Below are positions 16,421 to 25,157 of a stretch of 33,216 bases of DNA, one piece after another; the stretch's first letter is position 1; every line of letters begins with the position of its first letter. Origin of the DNA: an uncultured Clostridium sp. (lineage in GTDB: Bacteria > Bacillota > Clostridia > TANB77 > CAG-508); the NCBI GenBank assembly GCA_947088765.1, contig CAMUHU010000013.1, positions 1-33,216 of the forward strand, written 5' to 3'. The notes under the pieces are model-generated. The model saw only the letters and a list, made by a program, of their open reading frames with translations, did no database searches and had not been told where the DNA came from. The translations under genes and the position numbers were made by a program.

Positions 16421-17047
16421 CTATTTAGAATATAACTCAACGATGAAGTGTTCTTCAACTTGTAAGTCTACATCTTCTCTAGCAGGTCTTCTTATAACTT
16501 TTCCACTTAAATTTTTAGCATCTTTTTCAAGCCATGCTGGAACATTTCTTGCTGCATTTGTTTCTACGTTTTCTTTTATAATTGCAGCATCTTTTTTGTT
16601 TTCTCTAACTTTTATAGAATCTCCAGGTTTAACTAAGTAAGATGCAATATCAACTTTTTGACCATTTACTTCAAATAATCCATGGTTTACTAATTGTCTT
16701 GCTTGTGGTCTAGAAGAACCATATCCTAATCTATATACAACATTATCTAATCTGCTTTCAAGAATTTTAAGTAGTTCTTCACCTGTAATTCCTTTTTCTC
16801 TTGTAGCCATTTCAAAATATTTTCTAAATTGATTTTCTCTAACTCCATAAAATGCTTTAGTTTTTTGTTTTTCTCTTAATTGAATACCATATTCAGAAAG
16901 TTTTGCTTTCTTTGTAGCGTGTTCTCCTGGAGCATAATTTCTTCTTGAAATACTACATTTATCAGAATAACATCTTGCACCTTTTAAGAACAATTTTTGA
17001 CCTTGTCTACGGCAAATACGGCATTGTTCATCTTTAAATCTTGACAT
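16421..17047 (-). CDS. rpsD: 30S ribosomal protein S4 (zinc type)
   Basis: Primary 16S rRNA binder at the five-way junction; also a translational repressor of the alpha operon in many bacteria. 208 residues. Cysteines CRIC...CYSDKC (9-31) mark the zinc-binding form. The S4 RNA-binding domain is visible around 98-160 ([25 protein letters not shown]). Its gene lies between rpsK and rpoA as usual. Confidence 0.97.
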   Translation of the reverse strand: MSRFKDEQCRICRRQGQKLFLKGARCYSDKCSISRRNYAPGEHATKKAKLSEYGIQLREKQKTKAFYGVRENQFRKYFEMATREKGITGEELLKILESRLDNVVYRLGYGSSRPQARQLVNHGLFEVNGQKVDIASYLVKPGDSIKVRENKKDAAIIKENVETNAARNVPAWLEKDAKNLSGKVIRRPAREDVDLQVEEHFIVELYSK

Positions 17048-17083
17048 GTAATAATTACACCTCTTTCTATATTTTTATATTAA

Positions 17084-17479
17084 TTAAACTCTTCTTCTTT
17101 TTGGTGGTCTACAACCATTGTGTGGTATTGGTGTTACGTCTTTGATAGCACTAATTTCTAGACCTGCTGTTTGAAGAGATCTTATTGCTGCTTCACGACC
17201 TGCACCAGGACCTTTAACAAATACTTCGACAGTTTTTAAACCATGTTCCATTCCTGCTTTTGCTGCTGTTTCAGCAGCTTCTCCAGCTGCAAATGGTGTA
17301 CTTTTTCTTGACCCTTTAAATCCTAATCCACCTGCACTTGCCCATGATATAACATTTCCTTGAGCATCTGTGATTGTAACAATAGTATTATTAAAACTTG
17401 AATGTATATGTGCAGCACCTTTATCAATGTTTTTTCTATTTCTCTTTGATGTTCTTTTTGTTGTTTGAGTTTTAGCCAT
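17084..17479 (-). CDS. rpsK: 30S ribosomal protein S11
   Basis: Platform protein that helps form the Shine-Dalgarno cleft. 131 residues. Features [19 protein letters not shown], the [10 protein letters not shown] stretch and the end [18 protein letters not shown] are diagnostic. 20 bases after rpsM. Confidence 0.98.
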   Translation of the reverse strand: MAKTQTTKRTSKRNRKNIDKGAAHIHSSFNNTIVTITDAQGNVISWASAGGLGFKGSRKSTPFAAGEAAETAAKAGMEHGLKTVEVFVKGPGAGREAAIRSLQTAGLEISAIKDVTPIPHNGCRPPKRRRV

Positions 17480-17498
17480 TTTAACTTACTCCCTCCTA

Positions 17499-17870
17499 TT
17501 ATTTCGTTTTGCTTTTTATAATTGCTTTTTTAGGACCCTTTCTTGTACGTGCATTAGTTTTTGTTTTTTGTCCTCTTACTGGTAATCCTCTTCTATGTCT
17601 TATTCCTCTATAACATCCTATTTCTTTAAGCCTTTTTATGTTTAACGCTATTTCACGTCTTAAATCACCTTCAACTTTATATTGTTCATCTACAATTTTT
17701 CTAATGCTATTTACTTCTGCGTCTGTTAAGTCTTTAATTCTAGTATCAGGATTTATTCCAGTTTCTGTTAAGATTTTTTGAGAACTTGTCAAACCTATAC
17801 CATAAATATAAGTAAGTCCTATTTCAACTCTTTTTTCTTTAGGTAAATCTACACCTGCTATACGAGCCAT
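17499..17870 (-). CDS. rpsM: 30S ribosomal protein S13
   Basis: Head protein contacting P-site tRNA and bridge B1. 123 residues; [10 protein letters not shown] start, [11 protein letters not shown], and the basic tail [24 protein letters not shown] 17870 follows GGAGGTGCTAAAATAT; an upstream TTG overlaps that site and is rejected. It is preceded by an unusually long gap of 388 bases. Confidence 0.97.
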   Translation of the reverse strand: MARIAGVDLPKEKRVEIGLTYIYGIGLTSSQKILTETGINPDTRIKDLTDAEVNSIRKIVDEQYKVEGDLRREIALNIKRLKEIGCYRGIRHRRGLPVRGQKTKTNARTRKGPKKAIIKSKTK

Positions 17871-18090
17871 ATATTTTAGCACCTCCAATTTATTATCATT
17901 TGATAGAATTAATATTTTCTATCATAATTATAGAAAAATTTTATTTTTAATTTTTTCCTATGTTTTTTATTCTATCCTAAAAAGTTTTATAGCTTTCTAA
18001 ATAGAATATATTTACTCGCAAAATAACTTGAAATGTATCTAATTATATCCTTGGTAAATTTGCTTCGCAAATTTATCACTTTTGCTCATT

Positions 18091-18111
18091 TTATCCACAC
18101 AGTTATCCACA
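18091..18111 (+). promoter_or_regulatory. Two perfect DnaA boxes in tandem
   Basis: TTATCCACA at 18091-18099 and again at 18103-18111, 12 bp apart start to start, in the gap between rpsM and rpmJ. Both equal the bacterial DnaA consensus. Confidence 0.6.
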
Positions 18112-18169
18112 TTCAGTTTCTTTATGTTTATATTAGATAGTAATTATCTTGTTCGTAAAAATGTATATA

Positions 18170-18230
18170 AACACAAATTTGTATAAGACTTTATATTTCA
18201 AAAGTCTGTCAGCCGCTACCAATTTGTGTT
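18170..18230 (-). other. Large hairpin in the rpmJ-rpsM gap
   Basis: AACACAAATTTG (from 18170) pairs with CAATTTGTGTT (to 18230), and inside, GACTTT pairs with AAAGTC. Together with the AAATTTGCTTCGCAAATTT repeat at 18056-18074 and the DnaA boxes it fills the gap; no ORF or tRNA is seen here. It may be an RNA element that sets expression of rpsM and the genes after it. Confidence 0.45.
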
Positions 18231-18258
18231 GATATCTAAAATAATTTAATTATTGCTA

Positions 18259-18372
18259 TTATCCTTGTCTTTGTTTATGTTTTGGATTTTCACAAATTAC
18301 TCTAATAACACCTTTTCTTTTAATAACTTTGCATTTTTCGCACATTGGTTTTACTGATGGTCTTACTTTCAT
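18259..18372 (-). CDS. rpmJ: 50S ribosomal protein L36
   Basis: 37 residues, starting [15 protein letters not shown] and ending [10 protein letters not shown]. Zinc ligands C11, C14, C27 and H32 are all present, so this is the zinc-binding form. Ribosome-binding site GGGAGGGAAGG precedes the ATG. The gene lies between infA and rpsM, its usual place. Confidence 0.95.
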   Translation of the reverse strand: MKVRPSVKPMCEKCKVIKRKGVIRVICENPKHKQRQG

Positions 18373-18412
18373 TGTTCCTTCCCTCCCTGCATTCTATATT
18401 TATTGTTACATT

Positions 18413-18631
18413 TTATTTTGCACGCCATGTAATTCTTCCTCTTGATAAATCATATGGCGAAAGTTCAACTCGAACTTTATCTCCTGGTAATATCTTGATA
18501 TAATTTTGCCTTAGTTTCCCTGAAATATGTGCTAAAACTTGATGTCCATTTTCTAATTCTACTTTGAAAGTTGTGCTTGGTAAAGTTTCAACAACAGTTC
18601 CTTCAACTTCAATAATATCTTCTTTTGCCAA
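18413..18631 (-). CDS. infA: Translation initiation factor IF-1
   Basis: 72-residue S1/OB-fold protein that occupies the A site during initiation. Typical: [35 protein letters not shown] and [18 protein letters not shown]. Complete and of standard length, between map and rpmJ. Confidence 0.98.
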   Translation of the reverse strand: MAKEDIIEVEGTVVETLPSTTFKVELENGHQVLAHISGKLRQNYIKILPGDKVRVELSPYDLSRGRITWRAK

Positions 18632-18699
18632 TTGATTTCTCCCCTTTCAATTATGTAACATGTAAATATTGTAATTAACTGTAATATTATATAGCATTT

Positions 18700-19470
18700 T
18701 TAGTACAATGTCAACACTTTTGGTTCTTTTTCTGTAATTAAAATTGTGTTTTCATAATGAGCTGCTTTTGTTCCGTCTTGAGATGCAATTGTCCAACCAT
18801 CTTCTAGTTCCCAAACATCTGGCTTTCCTACTATTACCATGGGTTCGATAGCAAGTGTCATTCCTGCTTCAACCTTAGGTCCTTTACCTGGTTTTCCATA
18901 ATTAGGTATCCCTGGATCTTCGTGCATTAATCTTCCTATTCCATGTCCTTGAAATTCTTTTACAACACTAAATCCATTTTTTTCTACATATTGTTGTATT
19001 GCAAATGAAATATCACCAATCCTGTATCCTATTTTGGCAAATTTAATTCCTTCGAAGAAAGCTTGCTTCGTAACTTGTACTAATTTTTTATCTTCTTCGG
19101 TTGCTTTTCCTACAATATGTGTTCTTGCTGCATCTCCATTATATCCATTTTTTAATGTAACAAAATCAATACTTACAACATCTCCATCTTTTAACACAAC
19201 ATTTCTAGATGGAATTCCATGAATCACCTCATCATTTACTGAGGCACATATTGTTGCTGGAAAGTTTTTTACTCCCTTTCTTTCACTTGGATACCCCTTT
19301 TGTGCAGGCATTCCTCCATTTTTTCTTATAATACTCTCTGCTAATTGGTCTAATTCTAATGTGGTTATGCCTGGTTTTATTGCTTCTTCTAATGATTTGT
19401 GAACTAATGCCGTAATTCTGCATGCTTCTTTTATTAATTCTATTTCTCTTTTTGATTTTATTTCTATCAT
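18700..19470 (-). CDS. map: Methionine aminopeptidase type I
   Basis: Removes the initiator methionine from new proteins. 256 residues. Dinuclear metal ligands are visible in SIDFVTLKNGYNGDAAR (two Asp), GHGIG (His), AIEPM (Glu) and the late DGTKAAHYENTI (Glu). It has no N-terminal zinc extension. RBS-poor start in a spacer of about 90 bases after adk, so translation may be less efficient than that of its neighbours. Confidence 0.96.
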   Translation of the reverse strand: MIEIKSKREIELIKEACRITALVHKSLEEAIKPGITTLELDQLAESIIRKNGGMPAQKGYPSERKGVKNFPATICASVNDEVIHGIPSRNVVLKDGDVVSIDFVTLKNGYNGDAARTHIVGKATEEDKKLVQVTKQAFFEGIKFAKIGYRIGDISFAIQQYVEKNGFSVVKEFQGHGIGRLMHEDPGIPNYGKPGKGPKVEAGMTLAIEPMVIVGKPDVWELEDGWTIASQDGTKAAHYENTILITEKEPKVLTLY

Positions 19471-19523
19471 TTTATTTCTTGTCCTTTTTTATATTTAAAA
19501 TATTGTATTTCTGTCCTTTCATG

Positions 19524-19545
19524 GGCACGGTGCGCCGTGCCCCCC
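19524..19545. repeat. Short palindromic repeat (GGGCACGG type)
   Basis: GGGCACGGTGCGCCGTGCCC followed by CCCTAC, in the adk-map gap. Same layout as the other GGGC...GCCC(C)TAC repeats in the window. Confidence 0.6.
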
Positions 19546-19558
19546 TACATTACTCTAA

Positions 19559-20227
19559 TTATTTTTCGACATCCTTCAACATTTCAATAATATGTTTTGC
19601 TGCTTTGTCTGCTAATCTATTTTTTGAAATTGTAATTTCTTCATTTTGTACAATTCCTTTTTCTTCATAATATTTTAGAACAGGTGCTGTTTGCGTATCA
19701 TATATTTCTAGCCTATTATTTATAGCTTCTTCACTTTTATCATCTTCTCTTTGAGTTAACTTAGTTCCACATTTATCACAAATACCTTCTACTTTTGGTT
19801 TATTAATTTTGATGTTAAATGTGGCTTTACAATTTGGACATACTCTTCTTGTAATCATTCTATCTATTATTTCTTCTCTAGGTGAAATTAGGTTTATAAC
19901 CATATCGATTTCTTTGTTTCTTTGTTTTAACATTTCATCTAATTGTTTTGCTTGTTCTGTTGTTCTAGGAAATCCATCTAATATTACACCTGCTTTTGCT
20001 TCATCTGAATCTAATGCTTCTGCAACCATTGGAACAGTTATTTCATCTGGTACTAATTGTCCTTGTGAAATATATTTATCGGCTTCAATTCCAAGTCTTG
20101 TTTTTTCTTTTATATTTTTTCTAAATATATCTCCTGTTGATAGTTGCATTATTCCTAATTCATCACACAATATTCCAGATACAGTACCTTTTCCTGTACC
20201 TTGTGCTCCCATTATAACTAATAACAT
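19559..20227 (-). CDS. adk: Adenylate kinase (zinc type)
   Basis: Interconverts ATP + AMP and 2 ADP. 222 residues, long-LID form. P-loop GAQGTGKGT (7-15), NMP-binding LSTGDIFR, DGFPRTTEQA, and a LID with CPNC...CDKC, four cysteines that bind zinc in Gram-positive enzymes. Lies between secY and map, as is usual. Confidence 0.97.
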   Translation of the reverse strand: MLLVIMGAQGTGKGTVSGILCDELGIMQLSTGDIFRKNIKEKTRLGIEADKYISQGQLVPDEITVPMVAEALDSDEAKAGVILDGFPRTTEQAKQLDEMLKQRNKEIDMVINLISPREEIIDRMITRRVCPNCKATFNIKINKPKVEGICDKCGTKLTQREDDKSEEAINNRLEIYDTQTAPVLKYYEEKGIVQNEEITISKNRLADKAAKHIIEMLKDVEK

Positions 20228-20323
20228 CTTTTTACCTCCGTATATATTAATTTAAGGCGGAATTGCAACACTCATCCGCCTATAACAACATTCTTAGTTA
20301 AAATAAACTTTTTTCAATTTGAA

Positions 20324-21646
20324 TTAATCTAAAAAGCCTTTGTAATGTCTCATAACCAATTGAGACTCTAATTGTTGTACAACCTCTAATGCAACACCCA
20401 CTACGATAAGTATAGAAGTTCCTCCAAAGGAAACATCTAAATTTGTAAATCTTAATAACATAGGCAGAATTGCTATAATTGATAAGAACAATCCACCAAA
20501 CCAAGTTATTTTTGATATTATTGAAGATAAATAGTCTGATGTAGGTTTTCCAGCTCTAATACCTGGTATAAATCCTCCATTTTTCTTAATATTGCTCGCT
20601 ACTTCTGCTGGATTAAAGGTTGCATATGTATAAAAGAAAGTAAATCCAACTATTAATAGTAAATAAACTAATGCATTTGCTATTGAATATCCTATTGGTA
20701 CACTTGATGATGATGTTGCTAATGAAAATTTATAAATAGTAGCCCAAAATCCTGTCTCAGCTGCAATATTTTGATTAAACATTGATATAATCATAGCAGG
20801 GAATGTCATAAATGATGATGCAAATATTATTGGCATAACTCCTGCCATTACTAGTTTTAAAGGTATATGTGTATTTTGTCCACCATACATCTTTCTTCCA
20901 ACAACTTTTTTTGCATATTGAACAGGTACTCTTCTCTCTGCTTCTTGCACAAATACAACACCTGCTACTAATATAATTGCTCCTATTATTATACCAATTG
21001 CTGTGATTAATCCTGTTGTAGAGAATCCTGCGTCTGTAATCATTAAATTGTATAATGTAACTGCTACACTTGGAAGACTAGAAATAATACCTACAAAGAT
21101 TATGACTGAAATTCCATTTCCAATTCCTTTACTTGTTATTTCATCTCCTAACCACATAAGCAAACATGTTCCTGTGATTAATGATAATACTACTGTTGCT
21201 CCTGTAAGGAATGTATCATCTACGAATATTCCATAATTTCTATATGATAAATATATTCCTAATCCTTCAACTAGAGCAAGAACAACTGTTAATAGTTTTG
21301 TATATTTATTTAATTTTTGTCTACCTAGTTCTCCACCTTCTTTTGTCATTCTTTCCCAAGATGGAATTACCATTGCTAATAATTGTATTACGATAGATGC
21401 TGTTATATATGGGCTTATACTCATTGCAAACATTGTAAATCTTGATAAAGCCCCTCCTGAAATGATATTTATTAAGCTACCAAATCCTGATGCTGATGAA
21501 CTCATTGCTTCTTCAAGAGCTATACTATTAACTCCTGGAACTGTTAAATAGCATCCTAATCTAAAAATTACTATAAGTAGTAATGTGTATAATAATCTTT
21601 TTCTAACCTCTGGGGTTTTAATTGCATTTTTTATTGTTTGGAACAA
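20324..21646 (-). CDS. secY: Preprotein translocase subunit SecY
   Basis: Channel of the Sec translocon, ten membrane helices over 440 residues. Typical stretches are the start MFQTIKNAIKTPEVRKRLLYTL, GIGNGISVIIF, VQEAERRVPVQYAKK, PAEVASNIKKNGGFIPGIR and the end LVMRHYKGFLD. Its ATG follows the rplO stop codon without a gap, which suggests translational coupling. Confidence 0.98.
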   Translation of the reverse strand: MFQTIKNAIKTPEVRKRLLYTLLLIVIFRLGCYLTVPGVNSIALEEAMSSSASGFGSLINIISGGALSRFTMFAMSISPYITASIVIQLLAMVIPSWERMTKEGGELGRQKLNKYTKLLTVVLALVEGLGIYLSYRNYGIFVDDTFLTGATVVLSLITGTCLLMWLGDEITSKGIGNGISVIIFVGIISSLPSVAVTLYNLMITDAGFSTTGLITAIGIIIGAIILVAGVVFVQEAERRVPVQYAKKVVGRKMYGGQNTHIPLKLVMAGVMPIIFASSFMTFPAMIISMFNQNIAAETGFWATIYKFSLATSSSSVPIGYSIANALVYLLLIVGFTFFYTYATFNPAEVASNIKKNGGFIPGIRAGKPTSDYLSSIISKITWFGGLFLSIIAILPMLLRFTNLDVSFGGTSILIVVGVALEVVQQLESQLVMRHYKGFLD

Positions 21647-22081
21647 TTAAATCACCTCTATCTTTCCACCTGCAGCTACAATTTTTTCTCCAGCAGATTT
21701 TGTGAATCTATTGGCTTTTACTGTTAGTTTTTTGTCTAGTGAACCTGTTCCTAGTACAACTATTCCATCTCTAACTTTTCCAATTATTCCATCTGCTAAA
21801 AGTGTTGCTGCATTTACTTCTTCTACTGTTGATTTGTTTAACATTGTTAATGTTACTTCTGTATATTCTTTAGCATGTATGTTTTTGAATCCTCTTTTTG
21901 GTAATCTTCTATATAATGGAGTTTGACCACCTTCGAAACCACGTCTAACTCCTCCTCCTGATCTCGCTTTTTGTCCTTTATGTCCTTTTCCAGAAGTTTT
22001 TCCAAGTCCAGAACCCATACCACGTCCAACTCTTCTTCTCTTAACTTTTGCTGTTGTTGATTTTAATTCATCTAATTGCAT
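21647..22081 (-). CDS. rplO: 50S ribosomal protein L15
   Basis: Late-assembly protein of the large subunit. 144 residues: glycine/arginine-rich N-terminal arm ([20 protein letters not shown], 18-37), RRLPKRGF, and the C-terminal globular end [14 protein letters not shown]. Directly abuts secY. The gene before it should be rpmD, which is absent. Confidence 0.97.
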   Translation of the reverse strand: MQLDELKSTTAKVKRRRVGRGMGSGLGKTSGKGHKGQKARSGGGVRRGFEGGQTPLYRRLPKRGFKNIHAKEYTEVTLTMLNKSTVEEVNAATLLADGIIGKVRDGIVVLGTGSLDKKLTVKANRFTKSAGEKIVAAGGKIEVI

Positions 22082-22232
22082 TTCTTTCTTCCCTCCTTAC
22101 CTATTTTGTATTATTTAATAAATAAATTTATAGTATCTCTTCGACTTTTTTTCGAGTGAAATTTTTCTTCGAAAAATTTCCCACGCTAGTCGTCTAAGGA
22201 ATATTATAACTTACGAAAGTAAACTTTCGAAG
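22082..22232. other. Hairpin-rich spacer where rpmD (L30) is normally found
   Basis: 151 bases with two hairpins (TTACGAAAGTAAACTTTCG with flanking AACTTA/AAGTTA, and GAAATTTTTCTTCGAAAAATTTC). No reading frame of about 60 codons and no L30-like sequence on either strand. Confidence 0.6.
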
Positions 22233-22727
22233 TTATAATATTTCTTCGACTTTTTTACCTCTTTTAGTTGCTACTTGTTCTATTGTACTCATGTTTAATA
22301 GTGCTTGAATTGTAGCTGATACAACGTTTCTAGGGTTTGTTGTTCCTATTATTTTTGTTCTTATGTCTTTGTACCCTGCTAGTTCTAGTACTGGTCTAAC
22401 ACTTCCTCCTGCTATAAGTCCTGTACCAACAGCTGCTGGTTTTAATACGACTTTTGCACTTCCGAATTTTCCAACAAATTCATGTGGTATTGTTGTTCCT
22501 ACTACTGGTACACTTACTAAATTTTTCTTTGCGTCTTGTATGGCTTTTTTTATTGCGTCTGGAACTTCTGATGATTTTCCGTTTCCAACTCCTATATGCC
22601 CATTTTCATCCCCTACTACTACAACAGCACTAAATCTGAATGTTCTACCACCTTTTACAACTTTTGCAACTCTACTGATAGATACAACTTTTTCTTTTAA
22701 TTCAACTGGATTTTGATTTTCCTCCAT
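22233..22727 (-). CDS. rpsE: 30S ribosomal protein S5
   Basis: Accuracy and assembly protein at the mRNA entrance. 164 residues. [33 protein letters not shown] segment (from about 27) is the double-stranded RNA-binding fold, followed by [21 protein letters not shown]. Starts [15 protein letters not shown] after GGAGGAAAAACC. All CGG here are out of phase (TTC GGA, AAC GGA). Confidence 0.97.
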   Translation of the reverse strand: MEENQNPVELKEKVVSISRVAKVVKGGRTFRFSAVVVVGDENGHIGVGNGKSSEVPDAIKKAIQDAKKNLVSVPVVGTTIPHEFVGKFGSAKVVLKPAAVGTGLIAGGSVRPVLELAGYKDIRTKIIGTTNPRNVVSATIQALLNMSTIEQVATKRGKKVEEIL

Positions 22728-22787
22728 TTTAGGTTTTTCCTCCTTTTTTAGATAGTAATTTTTATTTTTTGTGTATACTCTTAATTA

Positions 22788-23148
22788 TTAGAATTGCAAT
22801 CCTCCACTTCGTGCTGATTCTGCCAATTCTTTTACTACTCCATGATAAATATATCCGCCCTCTATCATATACTACGTTTTTTATGTTTTTTTCTATTGCT
22901 CTTTTTGCGATAAGTGCTCCAACTTCTTTTGCTGCTTCAATGTTGCTATGCTTTTCCTTTATTTCTTTGTCTAATGTAGATGCAGAAACTAAAGTAATTC
23001 CTTTTGTATCATCAACTATTTGAACATATATGTTTGAGTTGCTTCTATATACACAAAGTCTTGGACATTCAGATGTTCCACTTATTTTATTACGAACACG
23101 TATATGTCTTCTTGTTCTTTCCATTTTTCTATTAGTTTTAGATATCAT
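22788..23148 (-). CDS. rplR: 50S ribosomal protein L18, needing a +1 shift at CGG
   Basis: Binds 5S rRNA in the central protuberance; normally essential and single-copy. Frame 0 is typical L18 up to residue 97 (MISKTNRK...[16 protein letters not shown]...NVVYDRG), then CGG at 22857-22855 breaks the frame. Frame 0 would go on for 31 unrelated residues. Dropping C gives [25 protein letters not shown] and a stop at 22788, exactly the family C-terminus, for 119 residues, the normal length. Ribosome-binding site GAAAGGAG precedes the ATG. The gene lies in its usual place between rplF and rpsE, with no other copy here. This is the strongest evidence that the CGG breaks are read through. Confidence 0.93.
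22855..22857 (-). other. CGG +1 recoding site 6 (rplR, codon 98)
   Basis: Sense context AGA GGG CGG ATA. Skipping C gives AGA GGG GGA TAT, i.e. R-G-G-Y of the conserved DRGGYxYHG motif. Confidence 0.93.
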
Positions 23149-23167
23149 TTTTGTTTTTCACTCCTTT

Positions 23168-23707
23168 CTACTTTTTACCGGTTTTTCCCTCTTTTCTACG
23201 TATAACCTCATCAGCATATTTAATTCCTTTACCTTTATATACTTCTGGTAATCTTTTTGTTCTGATAACAGCAGCTGTTTGACCTACAAGTTCTTTATCT
23301 ATTCCTCTTACTATTATTTGGTTCGCATTTGGAACATCAAAAGTTATTCCTGTTGGCGCTTCAAATATTACTGGATGTGAATATCCTAGAGTTAAGTTAA
23401 GGTTATTTCCTTGTTTTGCAACTCTGTATCCTACTCCATTTATTTCTAGTTCTTTTTTGAATTCATCTTTTACACCTATTATCATGTTGTTGATTAGTGT
23501 TCTTGTTAAACCATGTAAACTTCTTGATAATGCTTCATCATTTGGTCTTGTAACTGTTATTGTATTTCCTTCTATTGCTACATTTACTATTGGATTAAGT
23601 TCTTTCTCAATGGCTCCTTTTGGTCCTTTTACAGAAATTGTATTTCCATTAAGCTTTACTTCTACTCCTTCTGGAATTGTAATAGGTTTCTTTCCTATTC
23701 TTGACAT
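23168..23707 (-). CDS. rplF: 50S ribosomal protein L6
   Basis: Near the factor-binding centre. 179 residues, [15 protein letters not shown] start, [19 protein letters not shown] and the end [24 protein letters not shown] 23707 follows GAGAGGTGAAAAAA; an upstream in-frame start has no suitable site. Confidence 0.97.
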   Translation of the reverse strand: MSRIGKKPITIPEGVEVKLNGNTISVKGPKGAIEKELNPIVNVAIEGNTITVTRPNDEALSRSLHGLTRTLINNMIIGVKDEFKKELEINGVGYRVAKQGNNLNLTLGYSHPVIFEAPTGITFDVPNANQIIVRGIDKELVGQTAAVIRTKRLPEVYKGKGIKYADEVIRRKEGKTGKK

Positions 23708-23764
23708 TTTTTTCACCTCTCAATTTTTAATTTTTTAAATTTTATTAATGTATATTGCTCTATC

Positions 23765-23980
23765 CATGGGCACATGCAATGTGCCCCTACACCGCAAATT
23801 TATCACGTGTAATTACCATATCTTTTTCTCGCTTTTACGAGTTAAATTTGCTTCGCAAATTTATCACGTGTCGCCTATTTATAATCATTCTTACTATTTT
23901 TTAGTTTCTTGATAAAATCAATCTTTTTCTCGCTTTCACGAGTTAAATTTGCTTCGCAAATTTATCACGTGTCGCTCGCA
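23765..23980. repeat. Repeat-filled gap between rpsH and rplF
   Basis: The 333-base gap has no gene. It holds a GGGCACATGCAATGTGCCCCTAC palindrome (23765-23790, given here as a repeat-family member) and two copies of AAATTTGCTTCGCAAATTT (23844-23862 and 23945-23963), each followed by ATCACGTGTCGC and separated by about 100 bp of related sequence. Confidence 0.65.
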
Positions 23981-24040
23981 AAACAATAAAAATAATCTAA
24001 AAAACAAGTTTTTTACTTATTTTTATTGTTTTTCTCGCTT

Positions 24041-24439
24041 TTACCATACATACGCTATGACTTCTCCTCCTAAACCGCTTTGTCTCGCTTCTTTGTCTGT
24101 CATTATTCCTTTAGATGTTGATACTATAGCTATTCCTAAACCGTTTAATACTCTTGGTAAGTTTTCTTTTGATGAGTATATTCTTAACCCTGGTTTACTT
24201 ATTCTTTTTATTCCGTCTATTACTCTTTTTCCTTTTTCATCATATTTTAATGTTACTCTTATTGTTGCTTGATTTTCTCCTGCTATTTCTTCAAATGATT
24301 TTATATATCCTTCTTTGAATAATATATTAGCAATTGATATTTTCATTTTTGATGCTGGAATGTCAACAGTACTATGCTTTGCTGTGTTTGCATTTCTGAT
24401 TCTTGTTAACATGTCTGCTATTGGATCTGTAGTTACCAT
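24041..24439 (-). CDS. rpsH: 30S ribosomal protein S8
   Basis: Central-domain 16S rRNA binder and known spc-operon repressor. 132 residues: [19 protein letters not shown] start and [12 protein letters not shown] end, both diagnostic. AAAAAAGGAGG precedes the ATG. Three CGG trinucleotides in the gene are all out of phase (AGC GGT, AAC GGT, GAC GGA). Confidence 0.97.
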   Translation of the reverse strand: MVTTDPIADMLTRIRNANTAKHSTVDIPASKMKISIANILFKEGYIKSFEEIAGENQATIRVTLKYDEKGKRVIDGIKRISKPGLRIYSSKENLPRVLNGLGIAIVSTSKGIMTDKEARQSGLGGEVIAYVW

Positions 24440-24539
24440 CCTGTTTATACCTCCTTTTTTATTTGCTTTTCTTTTTTCTAATTATGTTTTGATTAGAAAT
24501 TAGATATTAGATTTCTAATTCTCTAATTTTTATTTTATT

Positions 24540-24840
24540 GGTAATCGAGAAAATAATTTCATTTTCTTCTCTTACACAAGTTGATTTTGCTTCGCAAATT
24601 TTTCACGTGTCGCTTATTTACAATCAATACTACTATTTTTTAGTTTTTTGGTAAAACCAATAAAATAATAAAATTATTTTATTGAACACGAGTAAAATTT
24701 GCTTCGCATATTTATCACGTGTCGCTTATTTACAATCAATACTACTATTTTTTAGTTTTTTGGTAAAACCAATAAAATAATAAAATTATTTTATTGAACA
24801 CGAGTAAAATTTGCTTCGCAAATTTTTCACGTGTTTGGCG
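24540..24840. repeat. Tandem 112-bp repeats between rpsN and rpsH
   Basis: The 472-base gap has no gene. Two almost identical direct units of 112 bp run at 24609-24720 and 24721-24832, each ending in an AAATTTGCTTCGC(A/T)AATTT hairpin and CACGTG. A third hairpin copy (24585-24603) precedes them. The same unit in diverged form is seen at 23860-23980. Confidence 0.75.
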
Positions 24841-24911
24841 CAAAACAATTAAAATAAATTCAAAAAGAAAATTAATTTTCTTTTTTAATTTCTTTTATTG
24901 TTTTGCTAGTT

Positions 24912-25097
24912 TTACCAACTCGCTTTAGTGACACCAGGGATTTCTCCTTTATGTGCTAGTTCTCTAAAGCATACACGGCATATTCCATATTTTCTTATAT
25001 ATCCATGTGGTCTTCCACATAGCTTACATCTATTGTATTCTCTTGTTGCATATTTTTGCTCTTTTTGCTGTTTCGCAATCATTGACTTTTTTGCCAT
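24912..25097 (-). CDS. rpsN: 30S ribosomal protein S14 (zinc type)
   Basis: 61-residue short form with CKLC and CRVC zinc ligands (24-27 and 40-43), as in most Firmicutes. Ends GVTKASW. GGAAATCATTAAATGG region gives a GGAGG site 10 bases upstream. Complete. Confidence 0.97.
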   Translation of the reverse strand: MAKKSMIAKQQKEQKYATREYNRCKLCGRPHGYIRKYGICRVCFRELAHKGEIPGVTKASW

Positions 25098-25157
25098 TTA
25101 ATGATTTCCTCCTTTTCCTGATTTTTATATATAATCTAAATTAAGAAAGAATTGTTA

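Noticed and set aside
17871-18258. tRNA gene that could decode CGGN
   Set aside because: I looked in this and all other gaps for a tRNA T-arm (GTTCRANNC) with a matching acceptor stem and found none. The decoding component must be outside the window.
96-22857. Sequencing or assembly errors as the cause of the six frame breaks
   Set aside because: The extra base is always C, always on the sense strand, always before a glycine GG, never in a homopolymer, and the genes lie on both strands. Random or homopolymer indels would not do this, and out-of-phase CGG elsewhere is intact. Raw reads would be needed to exclude it fully.
96-22857. Plain reassignment of CGG to another amino acid, or CGG as a stop
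   Set aside because: A three-base reading of CGG, with any meaning, leaves the downstream frame wrong in all six cases; a stop would cut L18 and the PBP short.
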